A DNA stretch of 64,000 nt, taken from assembly GCA_933207985.1 (NCBI GenBank), contig OW240916.1, forward strand, positions 316,395,928 to 316,459,927, in the 5' to 3' direction. The DNA comes from Pelobates cultripes. Its lineage: Eukaryota; Chordata; Amphibia; Anura; Pelobatidae. A program made the position numbers and the translations under genes. The notes under the pieces are model-generated. The model was given only the letters and a program-made list of their open reading frames with translations. It was not told the DNA's origin and did no database searches. Below, one piece after another: positions 32,533 through 42,844 of this stretch (its first letter is position 1; each line of letters starts with the position of its first letter).

Positions 32533-34212
32533 GTGGAAGCTAACTTTGTGACAACAGAGTTACAGAAATTCTTGATCCAGTCCACACCTAAGACTCCGAT
32601 TATTTACACCTTACCCAAGGTACACAAGAGCATTGATCATCCACCAGGCAGACCCATAGTGTCAGCCATAGGGGGAGTACTGGAACCATTGGCTCAGTGG
32701 CTGGACTATTTATTTAAAGATACAGTTGTCAAGCTTCCCACCTGCATTAAAGATACCCCAGACCTATTGAAACTTCTGGACACCATCAATTTACCCAACA
32801 CTACTACACTGCTGGTAACGTGTGATGTGAAAAGTCTCTACACAATCATTCCTCATTTGGATGGTATAGAAGCAATGCGCAAAGTGTTACAAGACTCAAC
32901 AACATACACAGGCCCCCCGATTGAATACGTCATGGAAATCCTGGAGGCAGTCCTTACACTTAACTACTTCAGATTTGAAGAAACTTGGTACCAGCAAATA
33001 GCGGGGACCTCCATGGGAGCAGCTATGGCACCCATGTATGCCAACAGCTTTATGTATATATTTGAGACCCTCCACATTCTACAACCGTATGAAGCAAATA
33101 TTTTATTCTATAGGCGCTTCATTGATGACGTGTTCCTTATATGGAAGGGAGATCACCAGTCCATTTTGGAGATGATAGAGGCCATCAACAGGGCACCCAC
33201 ACCGGTCAAATTAACGATGACAGTGAGCCAGGATGCAGTGAATTTTTTGGATGTCCATATCTTTAAAAAAGAGATGAAGCTTGGGTATACTTTATTCACC
33301 AAGACAACGGATCGTAACACCCTACTCCAAGCTGACAGCTTTCACCCACGACACTTGAAAGAATCCTTACCACTCTCCCAGTTCCTAAGGGTTAAAAGGA
33401 ATAGCTCAGATCCCATGAGAGCATGCTTACAAACTAAAGAAACATGGAATAGGTTTAAACAGAGAGGCTACAAGGATGCTACTCTTCAGAAAGCACTTGA
33501 TAAGAGCCAACAGCCTATGAGAGAGAAAAAAGATGATACACCACGACTAGTCTTTCCGACCACCTACAATACGGCATCCCACAGCCTCAAGAACACCTTG
33601 CACTCCAACTGGCGTTTACTATCAGAAGATCCAACACTACCAAAAATCTTTCAGAATCCACCCATGTTGTGCTATAAACGGGGAAAAAATCTACGTGACC
33701 TCCTGGTAAAGACGGACCCAGTACACTGCTACACCAAACAACAAACAGCACAGAGCCTTGGTTGCTATCGCTGTCTGGGCTGTGTCACCTGCAGCCACAT
33801 GATACCTGGAAAATTCTTCCAGCATCCACACACTGGGCGGAAGTACCAAATTAGGCATAGGTTGACCTGCACTTCGGATTTTGTCATCTATAAACTTCAG
33901 TGTCCGTGTGGCCTCTCCTATGTGGGCAAAACTGACCTCCCACTGAGGGAACGGATCCGCAACCACAGATCCAACATTCGCATTGCCTATAGGGACAATA
34001 AGGCTGAACTCCCTGTAGCAAAACACTTTTTGGCCCATGGCCACACGTTACCCACCCTGAAATTTATGGCTATAGACCATATACCCCCCCTCAGACGTGG
34101 GGGTGATCGAAGTAAACTTCTTCTACAACGTGAAACGTTCTGGATAAAAACTTTGGACACAGTATATCCCAGAGGCTTGAACGAGAAGTACACATTATCT
34201 ATGTTTCTATAG
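32533..34212 (+). CDS. Penelope-like RT/GIY-YIG polyprotein, N-terminally truncated (559 aa)
   Basis: Domains in order: RT (about residues 1-290) with KVHKS…PGRPIVSAIGG, motif A VTCDVKSLYTIIP (D98), motif B GTSMGAAMAPMYAN (158-171) and catalytic FYRRFIDDVFLIW (FIDD 196-199); a Cys-rich linker CYRCLGCVTC (411-420); a GIY-YIG endonuclease from about 450 with LQCPCGLSYVGKT, the H of RIRNH and the E of LLLQRETFWI. This order is diagnostic of Penelope-like elements. The frame is uninterrupted over 1.68 kb. No ATG opens it: it begins at a GTG next to (TA)n, so the true N-terminus was lost by 5' truncation. Function is retrotransposition by target-primed reverse transcription. Confidence 0.92.
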   Translation: MEANFVTTELQKFLIQSTPKTPIIYTLPKVHKSIDHPPGRPIVSAIGGVLEPLAQWLDYLFKDTVVKLPTCIKDTPDLLKLLDTINLPNTTTLLVTCDVKSLYTIIPHLDGIEAMRKVLQDSTTYTGPPIEYVMEILEAVLTLNYFRFEETWYQQIAGTSMGAAMAPMYANSFMYIFETLHILQPYEANILFYRRFIDDVFLIWKGDHQSILEMIEAINRAPTPVKLTMTVSQDAVNFLDVHIFKKEMKLGYTLFTKTTDRNTLLQADSFHPRHLKESLPLSQFLRVKRNSSDPMRACLQTKETWNRFKQRGYKDATLQKALDKSQQPMREKKDDTPRLVFPTTYNTASHSLKNTLHSNWRLLSEDPTLPKIFQNPPMLCYKRGKNLRDLLVKTDPVHCYTKQQTAQSLGCYRCLGCVTCSHMIPGKFFQHPHTGRKYQIRHRLTCTSDFVIYKLQCPCGLSYVGKTDLPLRERIRNHRSNIRIAYRDNKAELPVAKHFLAHGHTLPTLKFMAIDHIPPLRRGGDRSKLLLQRETFWIKTLDTVYPRGLNEKYTLSMFL

Positions 34213-35219
34213 TACATTTTTTTGTTTCCCTGTAGGAGTTAAATACACTGTTTAATCTCATCCAATAATCCTAAACATATTTGTTTATACAGCAATGTGT
34301 ATAAATTGTCTTGTTGATATAATTTGATTTATGCTCCCCCTGCATACATTGCATATCATTCCATTGCTTATTCCATGCATGGTAATTAGGCTATTACACA
34401 TAGTTTGGCCACACATACTAATCATATAGGGGTTAAATACCCTACTAGACCACCATACTCCAATGCTGTGTGCTATGTACCTAAGAGATAACACTACTCA
34501 TGTCACATCTTGTATATAATCATAAATAACTATGCAGGGGACACTATGCAATTCAACACTGGTCATTTTGTCTGTCCATATTATTTATTAAACTTTAGTA
34601 CCCTATGCATAATCAATGTATTAACATGGTAACACCTCCTGCCTTGAGCTGTTGTTTTTATTTTTATTTTTAAAATCATGTATGTCTATATTAAATGTGT
34701 TTTTTAGATCCGAACCATGAGATATGCCCACCCTATTTGCTACAAGTTTAAGAATAGACTTATAGTTCAGCTCTTTCCTCAGTTACACAGGAACAGATAC
34801 ACCCTTTCAGTGCTGCATTGGATGAATTGCTCCAGCACTCAAAGAGTGAATTTCCAGTATGTTAACAGATTTTGGATTCCTGATGGCCCTTCCAGCCTGT
34901 TATACTGTTTAAATATATGAAGACAGTCAGATTCATTTTTGAAACATTCTAGACTCTGTATCCACTCCTACTTTACCCTGAGCTCAATCATGATTGTAGC
35001 TACTAGGACACAAAGTGGAAAGCAACCAGTCCAGTTGGATTGTTACTTAGTAACCTGTAGCCCCGCCCCTTTTCTGGGCCTTGCACACATGGCCACCACA
35101 CTCAGAGTTGCATTACTCTCTAATGCAGGGCAAGCTGTCTCATGGCTAGGTGAGTACACAATTAAGGTAAATTATTTTGAGGGATTGGGGGTATATATTT
35201 CTTTGTGTCTGCACTTGTA

Positions 35220-35272
35220 AGTTATGTTTTGTCCTGATGAAAGCTCCATGTGGGAGCTGAAACGTTGACTTT
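35220..35272 (+). ncRNA. Hammerhead ribozyme motif (type I, Penelope type)
   Basis: Order of parts: GTC, core CTGATGA (35234-35240), stem II AGCTCC/GGAGCT (35242-35247 with 35253-35258), GAAA, ACGT palindrome (short stem III shared within the GAAACGT), U, then GAC. GTC pairs with GAC to form stem I. All conserved core positions visible in the sequence are intact. Penelope-like terminal repeats are known to carry such minimal hammerheads, often active as dimers. Position 1 kb after the ORF fits a 3' terminal repeat. Confidence 0.7.
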
Positions 35273-35347
35273 TTAAATGGATTGAATAAAAGCTAAATTT
35301 TATTTGAAAATCTCTATAAAGTCCTTGGAGTGCGGTCATTTCTGCTA

Positions 35348-35351
<4 letters not shown>

Positions 35352-35409
<58 letters not shown>
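35352..35409. repeat. (TA)n microsatellite
   Basis: 58 bp of uninterrupted TA at the 3' edge of the Penelope-like element. A shorter TA run sits at the element's 5' edge (32516-32529). Confidence 0.97.
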
Positions 35410-35413
<4 letters not shown>

Positions 35414-35572
35414 GGTACAGAGGGTACACAATGGTAAACAGTGTGCTATAGGGTTTCAGGGGTTTATTCTGCAGAAATTAGAATAAACTCTGAGATTACA
35501 ACATGCTTTGCCATTATGGTTCTTTTCCATTGTATTGTTTGTATTTAGTTGAGAGTTAGAGGGCTAGGGATG

Positions 35573-36079
35573 TTAAAGGGACTCTCCAGACCACTTAAGC
35601 ATCTTAGCTTGCCTGCATGTTGTATGTGTGAAGAGTGTGTCCTCTTTTTAAAAAATAAAATAAAATAAATTTATTTTCAAAATGTGCAGTTTTCAATAGA
35701 AATTGGCACTTGTATAAATTAACCTGGTTACACCCCCCCGGCTGTGAATCGGTGAACATGTCCTGTTACTTCCTGGTTGTTTAGCTCAGTGGAGATAAAC
35801 TCAAGAGGCAGCAATTGCACAGAGCACCTGCCGTGCAAAGACTTCTCATTGATTTACACTGGAAAGTCTGTGATTGGACAGCCACAGAAAGCCTGGGCGG
35901 AGTTAGAAGAGGAGGACTTGCAAAGGCTTCACACAAGAGATCTACAGTTTTTGCAAACTGTTTTAAGATTTACCCTAATGAAAAAAATGCATAATTAAAT
36001 GTATGCATGCTTTTATTGCTGGTATATCTACTAACAGTGATTTAAAATTAATAAATGTGGCTAGTGGAGTGTCTCTTAA
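35573..36079. mobile_element. T2-like MITE (507 bp)
   Basis: TTAA at 35573-35576 and 36076-36079. Left TTAAAGGGACTCTCCAGACC, right AGTGGAGTGTCTCTTAA. The middle is more diverged from the family. Confidence 0.72.
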
Positions 36080-37085
36080 ATGGTAAGAGTTATGATAATG
36101 CAGGGGTTAATGATTTGTGTCATTGTAGTTTTAAAACTATGTATAGTATAGGGTCTGAGCTTCAGGTCAGTGTGTGCGTGTAGAGTTTGGTCTTTTTATT
36201 TATTTTTTGTAAATATGTTTTTATTATTTGCGAAGATTGTTTAAGTATAACATTGAGACTCGCAGGTCTCCACTATTATAGTATGTATACGATTCGACAG
36301 TATGCATTGTGTACAGACAGCAGGGATATCTGAATATTTGCAGGTAAAGTGGCTCGCAGGCCCAGGTATATTTCGGATTCGCAGGTCCTCATTGGTGTTG
36401 CTGGGCATGCATTACCATGCGGATGTGATGGAGCTTACTGGGTCATATTTCGTTACTAGTATTGTATTTAATCAGATATTCACCCGTTTATCTATGCATT
36501 GCGCTTCGGGTCGAAGTCTCTACCTGATCTATTAATGCGAGAAATAGTTTCCATGTGTCGACTAGCTGATTGTGTGGAAGATGCCCTAGTCTCTTTCTCG
36601 CTTATTTGCTTGGCTATAGGTGTCATCGCTAATCCTTATGGCAGAGCCTGCAGTTCGCGTGGATCTCTTGTCGTGCCCTTCATGTTGCTGTTGCTGGTGT
36701 TGTCGATTCTTGTGTGTAGGTTTCTATACTGCGTTATAGGTGTGTGCATCATTAATATCTTAAGGAGAGTATGGTGTAGGTCTAATTAATGTTCAATCGT
36801 ATGCTTTGTATGTGTATTTTTCCCCTCCAGCTACTCTCCTGGTGACGGTATTTGCAGCAAGGCATATCTCGTGTTCTCTATGGATCGGATAGCCTCCCAC
36901 GTCACATTTGAACTGGGTGCTTATCCTTTTTTCGGAGGTTAGCATGTCATATGTCTGGTGGTGTGTCTCTCCGTCCCCACCCCCATTCCCCTGGGCCCCA
37001 GGATCTGTTAGTCTAGTGGATGAGAGGATAGGAGGGATGTGAACAGGGTTTAGGTATAATGATAGGGTGCAGAGAGTGATCTGTA

Positions 37086-37472
37086 TTAAGCGGGGTTCGT
37101 GTCTGCTGTTGCCCCGTTAGTGGCTTCGGGAGTGTCCTCGTCTTGCCTGTAACGGGTTATATATAGGAACCATGGTAGCCACATCTCTGTATGTTTTGTT
37201 CCGCGTTCTGTCAGGGAGGCATATATTTCTTCTGCTCCCTGGATGTCTTCCACCTTGCGGATCCATTCTTTTTTAGTTGGTGTTTCACTTTTTTTCCAGT
37301 GTGCCGGTATGTTAGCTTTGGCCGCGTTTAACAGGTGACGCACTATCGATTTTTTTTTTTTTTTGTACGACTGGGTAGATTGCGTCGAGATGTGCAGCAG
37401 GGCCAGTTCTGCGTTCCAGTCTGGTATGTCCCCCAGGATATTGGTCACGGTATCTCTACCCACTCTACCCAT
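37086..37472 (-). pseudogene. LINE ORF2 C-terminal segment
   Basis: 128 codons with SIVRHLLNAAKANIPAHWKK and KKEWIRKVEDIQGAEEIYA, a typical C-terminal end of Tx1/L1-type ORF2 before the 3' UTR. Confidence 0.6.
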
Positions 37473-37576
37473 TGTTTCGTCGTAGGTTCCAGGTGTCAGT
37501 CCAGTATACGTTGCATTACCGTAGTTTGGTGATATTTCTTAAAATCCGGTAGTGCTAGTCCCCTGTGGTTCCTTGG

Positions 37577-38788
37577 TCAACAAAGAATGTTGTGTCGGAT
37601 CCTGGAACGTTCGCCGCGCCAAACAAATTTGATTATAGTCGTTTTTAAGGAGGAGAAGAAGATCCCTGGTATAGCTAGTGGAATCGTCTGCATGAGGTAT
37701 AGGATTCTCGGTAGTATATTCATTTTGAGCATCGCCACTCTTCCGTGCCAGGTTACGCGTGGGTATGACCATCTAGTCAGGTCAGCGAGGATTGTCTTTA
37801 GAAGAGGGGTGAAGTTGAATTGGTATATATCTTCAGGGTCTGTGGCCACCCATATGCCCAGGTACTTCATCTTGCCATAGCACCAGCGGAATGTGAATTG
37901 CAATTCTAGAGATATGTATTCTTCTGTAGGGATTGTGATGTTCAAGACTTCGCATTTTGAGAGATTGAGCTTGAAGCCCGAGATCTTTCCGAATTTATCG
38001 AATTCTGATAGGAGACACGGCAGTGTGGTTCTGGAGTTCTGTATGAAAAACAGGAGTTCGTCCGCATATGCGGCCACTTTATGGTGTATTTCTTGCCAGT
38101 TGTACTCTTGAATATTTGGGTTTAGGCGGATTGCCTGTAGTAGTGGTTCCAAGGACATTGCGAACAGCAGCGGTGAGAGTGGGCTTCCCTGTCGGGTGCC
38201 ATTGCTGATCGTGAAATCAGCTGTCGTGGCCCCGTTGACTCTCACAGTCGCGCACGGTTTGCTATATAAGGCTGATATCCATGCGAGGAGCCTCTGCCCG
38301 CATCCCATCTGTTGCAAGGTCGCCATCATGTACGTCCAGTCGACTCTATCAAATGCTTTTTCCGCATCTGTAGATAGTAGTAATAGCCCGTTCTTGGTCT
38401 TCCTTGCGTGTTGTTAAATTCAGAAGAGTCGTAATGTGCTATCCCTGGCCTCCCTACCCGGGATGAAGCCCATCTGGTCCACTTGTATCAGGTCTGGGAG
38501 GAGGTGGTTGAGTCTATTTGCTATAACTTTCGTGAATAATTTGGCATCTACGTTTAGCAACGAGATGGGACGATAGCTACCGCATAACAGTGGGTCCTTT
38601 CTCGGTTTAAGCAAGACTGTAATGGTCGCAGCCAGGGATATTGAGCCTAGGTTCTCTCCATCTCCCACAGCGTTGATCACTTTGGTTAGCCATGGCAGCA
38701 GTAGGCTTGAGAAGCTCTTATAATATCCAGTCGAGAAGCCGTCTGGGCCCGGTGCCTTGCCCGATTTGGTCACTTTGAGTGCCGCCAC
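37577..38788 (-). pseudogene. LINE ORF2 reverse transcriptase, in two frames
   Basis: The first segment (38420-38788) has KSGKAPGPDGFSTGYYKSF and SYRPISLLNVDAKLFTKVI. The second (37577-38329) has NGTRQGSPLSPLLFAMSLEP and AAYADELLFFIQNS. The catalytic box reads YADE where YADD is expected, so RT activity is unlikely. The region before 38905 (minus) and a third segment (37086-37472) encode linker and C-terminal parts. Confidence 0.82.
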
Positions 38789-38904
38789 CAGCTCTTCTGT
38801 GCTGATCGGTGCGTCAAGTGCTGACGCTCAGTCTTGATTAATCTTGTTGGTGATCGTGTTGGACAAGTATTCCCCTATCTGCGTGGTGTTGCTTACGTCA
38901 CGGG

Positions 38905-39270
38905 CTATCCCCGAAGACGGGTGTAAAGGGTCTGGTAGAAGGTCCTGAACTCTTCGGCGATCTTCTGTGGAAAGGGGGTCACTTCCCCCGAGGCAAGGCG
39001 CAGTTTGCGTATTTGTCTACGGGGTATGGGGCCCTTTAGTAGCCTTGCTAAGTATTTCCCCCCTTTATTAGCGTGGGCATAGTAAAAGCCCTTTGTGCGC
39101 TGCAGATTTCGGAGGTGCTTTTTTGTGATGAGTTCTTTAAGTTTTCTTCTGTGTTCCATCAGTTCCCCGTAGACTCCATTTAATTGGGACCTTTTGTGGT
39201 GGCTTTCCAGTGTTGATATATTTTGGTACAGGTCGGTCATCTCAAGCATATTCGCTTTTCGTTTTTGCAA
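38905..39270 (-). pseudogene. LINE ORF2 linker segment
   Basis: 121 codons between endonuclease and RT: coiled, Lys/Arg-rich, with YAHANKGGKYLARLLKGP, the conserved pre-RT motif (…GDRNTKFFH-like position) of this LINE group. In frame with neither flank because of frameshifts. Confidence 0.65.
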
Positions 39271-40206
39271 TGCGAAAAAGTATGCTGCGGATAACGCTCT
39301 TGTGAGCTTCCCACACGGTTATCGGAGATGCCTCCAGTAGACCATTTTCTCTAAAGTAGTGTTCTAGCTCTTGGTTTATCTGTTCTTTAGTGCCTGGGTC
39401 CACTAGGAATGCCTCGTTAAGTCTCCAGGTCCAAGTTGATGGGCGGAACATGGGGGACTCCAGTTCCATCCTAACCGAGCCATGGTCCGACCACGTAGCT
39501 GGGTCGATATCGGCTCCAAGTAGGCGGGCGAGTCCCTCTTGTGTAATGAAGAGGTAATCTATGCGTGAAGGGCGGAATAATAGGTATAATCTTTCACCGA
39601 TGGATTGAGCGTTCTCCAACAGTCGACCAACCTCAGGTCCTCCAGCGATCGTCGGATAGACCTTATGCTACCCTGCGGAAGACAGCTATGTCCCGATGAT
39701 GAGTCTAGCACTGGGTCCAAGGGTACATTGAAGTCCCCTCCCACAATCAATATTCCATCCGTGAAGTCCTCCAGTATGTGTAGTGCATTTCGGAGGAAAG
39801 GGGCTTGTCTTTGGTTGGGGACATAGATGTTTGCCAAAGTGTATATCCTGTCTGCTATGACGCCTTTTAAGAAGAGGTACCGCCCTTGTGAATCTTGTGC
39901 ACGCTCTATTTCTTTGAATTCAAGCTCTGCCACTAGTATTATGGCTGTCCCTGATTTATGAGCCGTCGAATGGTTGGAGAAATAATTGTTTGGGTAATGC
40001 CTGTTTTGTAGTTTAAGTGCCACGCCTTCCTTGAAGTGGGTTTCCTGGATCATGGCCACTGCTATATGCTTTTTCTTCAGCCAAATGGGTCGCAATAAAA
40101 GACCAGAGCAGCCCCAGACCCCAAGGAGGGAAGGAAGGGGGGGTAGAGAGAAAGGGGGGGGGGTGGGGAAGGAGGGTGTCCCACGTTTAGCGGTGGGAGG
40201 TTGCAT
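39242..40206 (-). pseudogene. LINE ORF2 endonuclease, in two overlapping frames
   Basis: APE-type endonuclease motifs in order: AVAMIQETHFKEG, ILIVGGDFNVPLDP and, in the second frame (39242-39619), SRIDYLFITQEGL and WSDHGSVRMEL. QETH, GDFN and SDH carry expected active-site residues. A frameshift separates the two halves near 39560-39620. The region upstream of IAVAM is replaced by a rearranged G-rich and inverted segment (see findings). Confidence 0.82.
40077..40128 (+). repeat. 52-bp inverted copy of the LINE ORF1 start
   Basis: TCAGCCAAATGGGTCGCAAT and the following bases to CCAAGGAG repeat, in opposite orientation, the ORF1 start at 41751-41802 with one visible mismatch (A for C). It sits at the N-terminal border of the ORF2 endonuclease and is followed by a G-rich tract (40130-40190). 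Confidence 0.85.
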
Positions 40207-40757
40207 GTGGTGAGACGCGTCGTCCTATTTCCCTTACCTATCCTCCACCCATGCCTCCTCCCCCTCTGCGTCATGTAGTCCGCATGTATAGGTATACACT
40301 TGTAAACACCAGTGACAAAATCAGGAAATATCCACATGACAGTGTGTAAGCCAGGGGTCGTTAAGTGCAGATCGGGACTCAGTTTGTCCTAGTGCTCGCC
40401 CATGCCCTCACCCAGACAGCCCCCTCCCCAAACAGGTGATCCCGGGCCTCTGTGGAGAAGTGTCCCCTGGAGTGCTAATTAGGGGGGCAAATGGGTAGTC
40501 ATGATGGTTGTAACCCAGCATGTGTGTGATCTCCTGGTGTATGCCTGCGATCCCAAGATCCCCCGAGTGGTGACCCAGCGTACCTGTAGGTGTTCCAATC
40601 ACCTTTGCATCACAGTCCAATCATCGGGGGCTGGTGCAGTTCACAGTTGCCCAGTCACATCAAGGGGTCTCTGGCAACTCTTGTAGTAGGGTCTAATTTG
40701 GGAGGCAGCGTTGGTCGGGTGTCTGGGGTGCTGATGTCATCGCGGGTGAGTAGGTAC

Positions 40758-41066
40758 TCACTCCTTCGGGGATGTCGGGTTCCTGCGCCGTTTGGCAGGC
40801 TGAGGGGAGGGGGATCGTGCTTCTCGCCGCCTGGGTCCTCTCTGTGTTCTCTGCGGAGTGGCCGACGGTCCCAGGATCCAGTTGGGGACGACCGGTGTCA
40901 GAAGGCCCAGTTCCTCAATGAACCTTTGTACTTCTTCAGGCCAGCGTATTGAGATCCAGCCATTGCGTTGTCTGGTCATCAGGGCAAATGAGAACCCCCA
41001 TTTGTACGTTATATTGCGTTCCCTTAATGCGGTCGTCACTGGGCGGAGAGCCCGCTGGGCCTCCAA
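40758..41066 (-). pseudogene. LINE ORF1 C-terminal domain fragment
   Basis: 102 codons containing LRERNITYKWGFSFALMTRQ, the CTD pattern of L1-like ORF1p (R..I.Y.WGFPF.L), followed by an Arg/Pro tail. It continues the ORF1 above after a frameshift. Confidence 0.75.
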
Positions 41067-41158
41067 TGTGATGGGGGGACAGGTTGTTGTACAGTGCCAC
41101 TTGAGTACCTCTGCAGGGCTACGTTGGTCTTTCCCGGGCCTTCTTCATAATGGTATCT

Positions 41159-41794
41159 TTAATTGGGAAGGAGTGTAGGCAGCATATGAGATCTCTCGGC
41201 CCTTCTTCCAGAGTTCTGGGCCATGTTGTTCTGTGTGCCCTCTCGAACTCTGTGCTGTGGTGAGGTCGGCTGTAGAAGGGTTTGAAAGAGTTCAGTAAGT
41301 ATCTCTTCGACATTTTCTGCTCCCTCAGCCTCTGGCACTCCGCGGACGCGGATATTGTACCTCCGGCCTCTGTTATCCACATCTTCGAGGTGCCGTCTCA
41401 TTGACAGGAGCATCGCGCCTTGGCTCGCTATCGCAGTGTCCAGAGATGCAATGCGCACTGTGAGGGCCTCAGTCGCCTCCTCCATCGCTGTGATGCGGCC
41501 TGCATGTGATGCGACCTCCGAACGGATCCCCGCCATTTCTGCTCTTAGAGTGTCTTGAATGGTGGTAAGTGTCCTGAGGTCATCCTTTGTGGCCATGGAG
41601 GCCGTCAGGTTCTGCAGCCTATCCTCAATTCTTTCGAGGGTTGTGCCATCCGACCCCGATGGGGACGTCGGCGCCATCTTGGGGCTTCCCGGCTCTCTGC
41701 TGACGCTCGGTTGTGGTTGTAGGAACCCGTCCAGGGGGCCCTGTCTGAGGCTCCTTGGGGTCTGGGGCTGCTCTGGTCGTTTATTGCGACCCAT
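41159..41794 (-). pseudogene. LINE ORF1, N-terminal and coiled-coil part (frameshifted)
   Basis: ATG at 41794 (minus), 211 codons. MGRNKRPEQPQTPRSLRQGP is followed by a coiled coil (LERIEDRLQNLTASMATKDD, HAGRITAMEEATEALTVRIA) and the RRM start RRYNIRVRGVPEAEGAENVE. The C-terminal domain continues in another frame at 40758-41066, so ORF1 is interrupted. Confidence 0.82.
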
Positions 41795-42175
41795 TTGGCT
41801 GAGTTTACTGCGTATTAGAAGCTGTTCAAGGGTCCGGTGATGCGGAGCTCTCCCTCTACACGGCCATCTCGGTTAGAGCCGGAACGACGCCACCCGAGTT
41901 TGGTCTTTTTATTGTGTCCGCAATATGCTTAAGTTAAAACAATATTTGATGAGAATGAAGCTTTTTCCTTTTCACCCAAGGCAATGTTCCAGTGGTAACT
42001 GTGACTTATACAAATGAAACTGGAGATTGAGGATAGTATGATAAATTGTAGTAAGAACAGAGATGGAGAGAATTGGAAAAATAAATTTAAAATGAGTGAT
42101 GGGTGGAGTGGGGGAAGACACGTGAGGGATCAGGCTGTCCGTATCCAATGGATGACTGTGCACTTTGTTTCATAG

Positions 42176-42342
42176 GTCCCTGGCATTGGGAAGGTAACAG
42201 AGAAAATGCTGAAAGCTTTGGGAGTCGTGACATGTACTGACCTTTACCAGCAGAGGGCACTGCTCTCTCTCCTCTTCTCAGAGACGGCCTGGCAGAACTT
42301 CCTCCACATCGCTATGGGTCTGGGGTCTACACACGTGGAAAA
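42176..42342 (+). CDS. POLK: POLK coding exon 9: thumb helix-hairpin-helix region
   Basis: Acceptor CATAG ends at 42175, donor GTAAGG at 42343, 167 nt, phase 0 to phase 2. The peptide VPGIGKVTEKMLKALGVVTC continues TDLYQQRALLSLLFSETAWQ and ends MGLGSTHVEK. PGIGKVTEKMLKALG is the thumb helix-hairpin-helix that holds the DNA backbone. Human has SGIGKVTEKMLKALGI at this place. Confidence 0.95.
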
Positions 42343-42501
42343 GTAAGGGACCGCTTTTTACTAGTAATTTCGGACATTTCAGATTGTTAGCTGTCTCTCG
42401 TTAAATGGATATTAAGGGATTATAGACAAATATTCTGAGAAACATTTTCATGTCTCATGTTATTCAACTTGTCCTTTATATATGAATACAGAAATAAATG
42501 T

Positions 42502-42502
42502 A

Positions 42503-42535
<33 letters not shown>

Positions 42536-42550
42536 TATATATAATATATA
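42502..42550. repeat. AT microsatellite in intron 9
   Basis: Imperfect (AT)n with a CAC interruption. Confidence 0.95.
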
Positions 42551-42811
42551 AAAACGAATAGAGTAGAAGAGTTAAATTAGACCCGTCGTTAATAATACAG
42601 GGAATTGTGCAACTTAATGAGGTGCATTCTAGGTTGTCACCAAATGTACAAGTGTTCTTTTTCAATGTTTTAAATTCTTTGAGATTATATCTCATAAAAT
42701 ATGCAGAATGGAATTAAACGTGTTAAATGAGAAATGTGCACGTTTACAAGTGATGATTTGTAACACAAGTGTACTTGAAAAATCAATTGCCATCTTTTCT
42801 TCTCTTTTCAG

Positions 42812-42844
42812 AGACGGAGAAAGGAAAAGTATGAGTACTGAGAG
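42812..42844 (+). CDS. POLK: POLK coding exon 10: 33-nt microexon
   Basis: A 33-nt exon with acceptor CTTTTCAG (ends 42811) and donor GTACGT (42845). It completes a split lysine codon, encodes DGERKSMSTE and leaves AG for the next exon (arginine), giving …VEKDGERKSMSTERTFSEI…, which matches the conserved DGERKSMS(V/T)ERTFSEI of vertebrate Pol kappa. It is short enough to be missed by ORF-based gene finding. It lies 470 nt downstream of exon 9, after an AT microsatellite. Confidence 0.93.

Larger units (their letters stand above)
32530..35351 (+). mobile_element. Penelope-like retroelement, 5'-truncated
   Basis: Contains a long RT plus GIY-YIG ORF (to 34212), an AT-rich 3' region, and a hammerhead-like motif at 35220-35272. 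It ends in a (TA)n tract; its 5' side also abuts (TA)n. The 5' end of the ORF (N-terminal RT region and terminal repeat) is missing. It inserted about 60 nt after the POLK exon 8 donor, in the same orientation as the gene. Confidence 0.88.
36201..41895 (-). mobile_element. Near-complete L1/Tx1-type LINE in antisense to POLK, with 18-bp target-site duplication
   Basis: The flanks GAGTTTGGTCTTTTTATT are identical at 36183-36200 and 41896-41913. On the minus strand: 5' leader from 41895, ORF1 (from 41794), ORF2 endonuclease and RT, a Cys-rich C-terminal region, then a 3' UTR ending with a short A-rich tail. Length about 5.7 kb. Both ORFs are broken by frameshifts, and one catalytic residue is changed. 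It lies in intron 8 between exons 8 and 9. Confidence 0.9.

Noticed and set aside
40031..40213. Small + strand ORF with MGRNKRPEQPQTPRR
   Set aside because: It is the inverted 52-bp copy of the LINE ORF1 start followed by G-rich sequence, not a gene; reported as a rearrangement.
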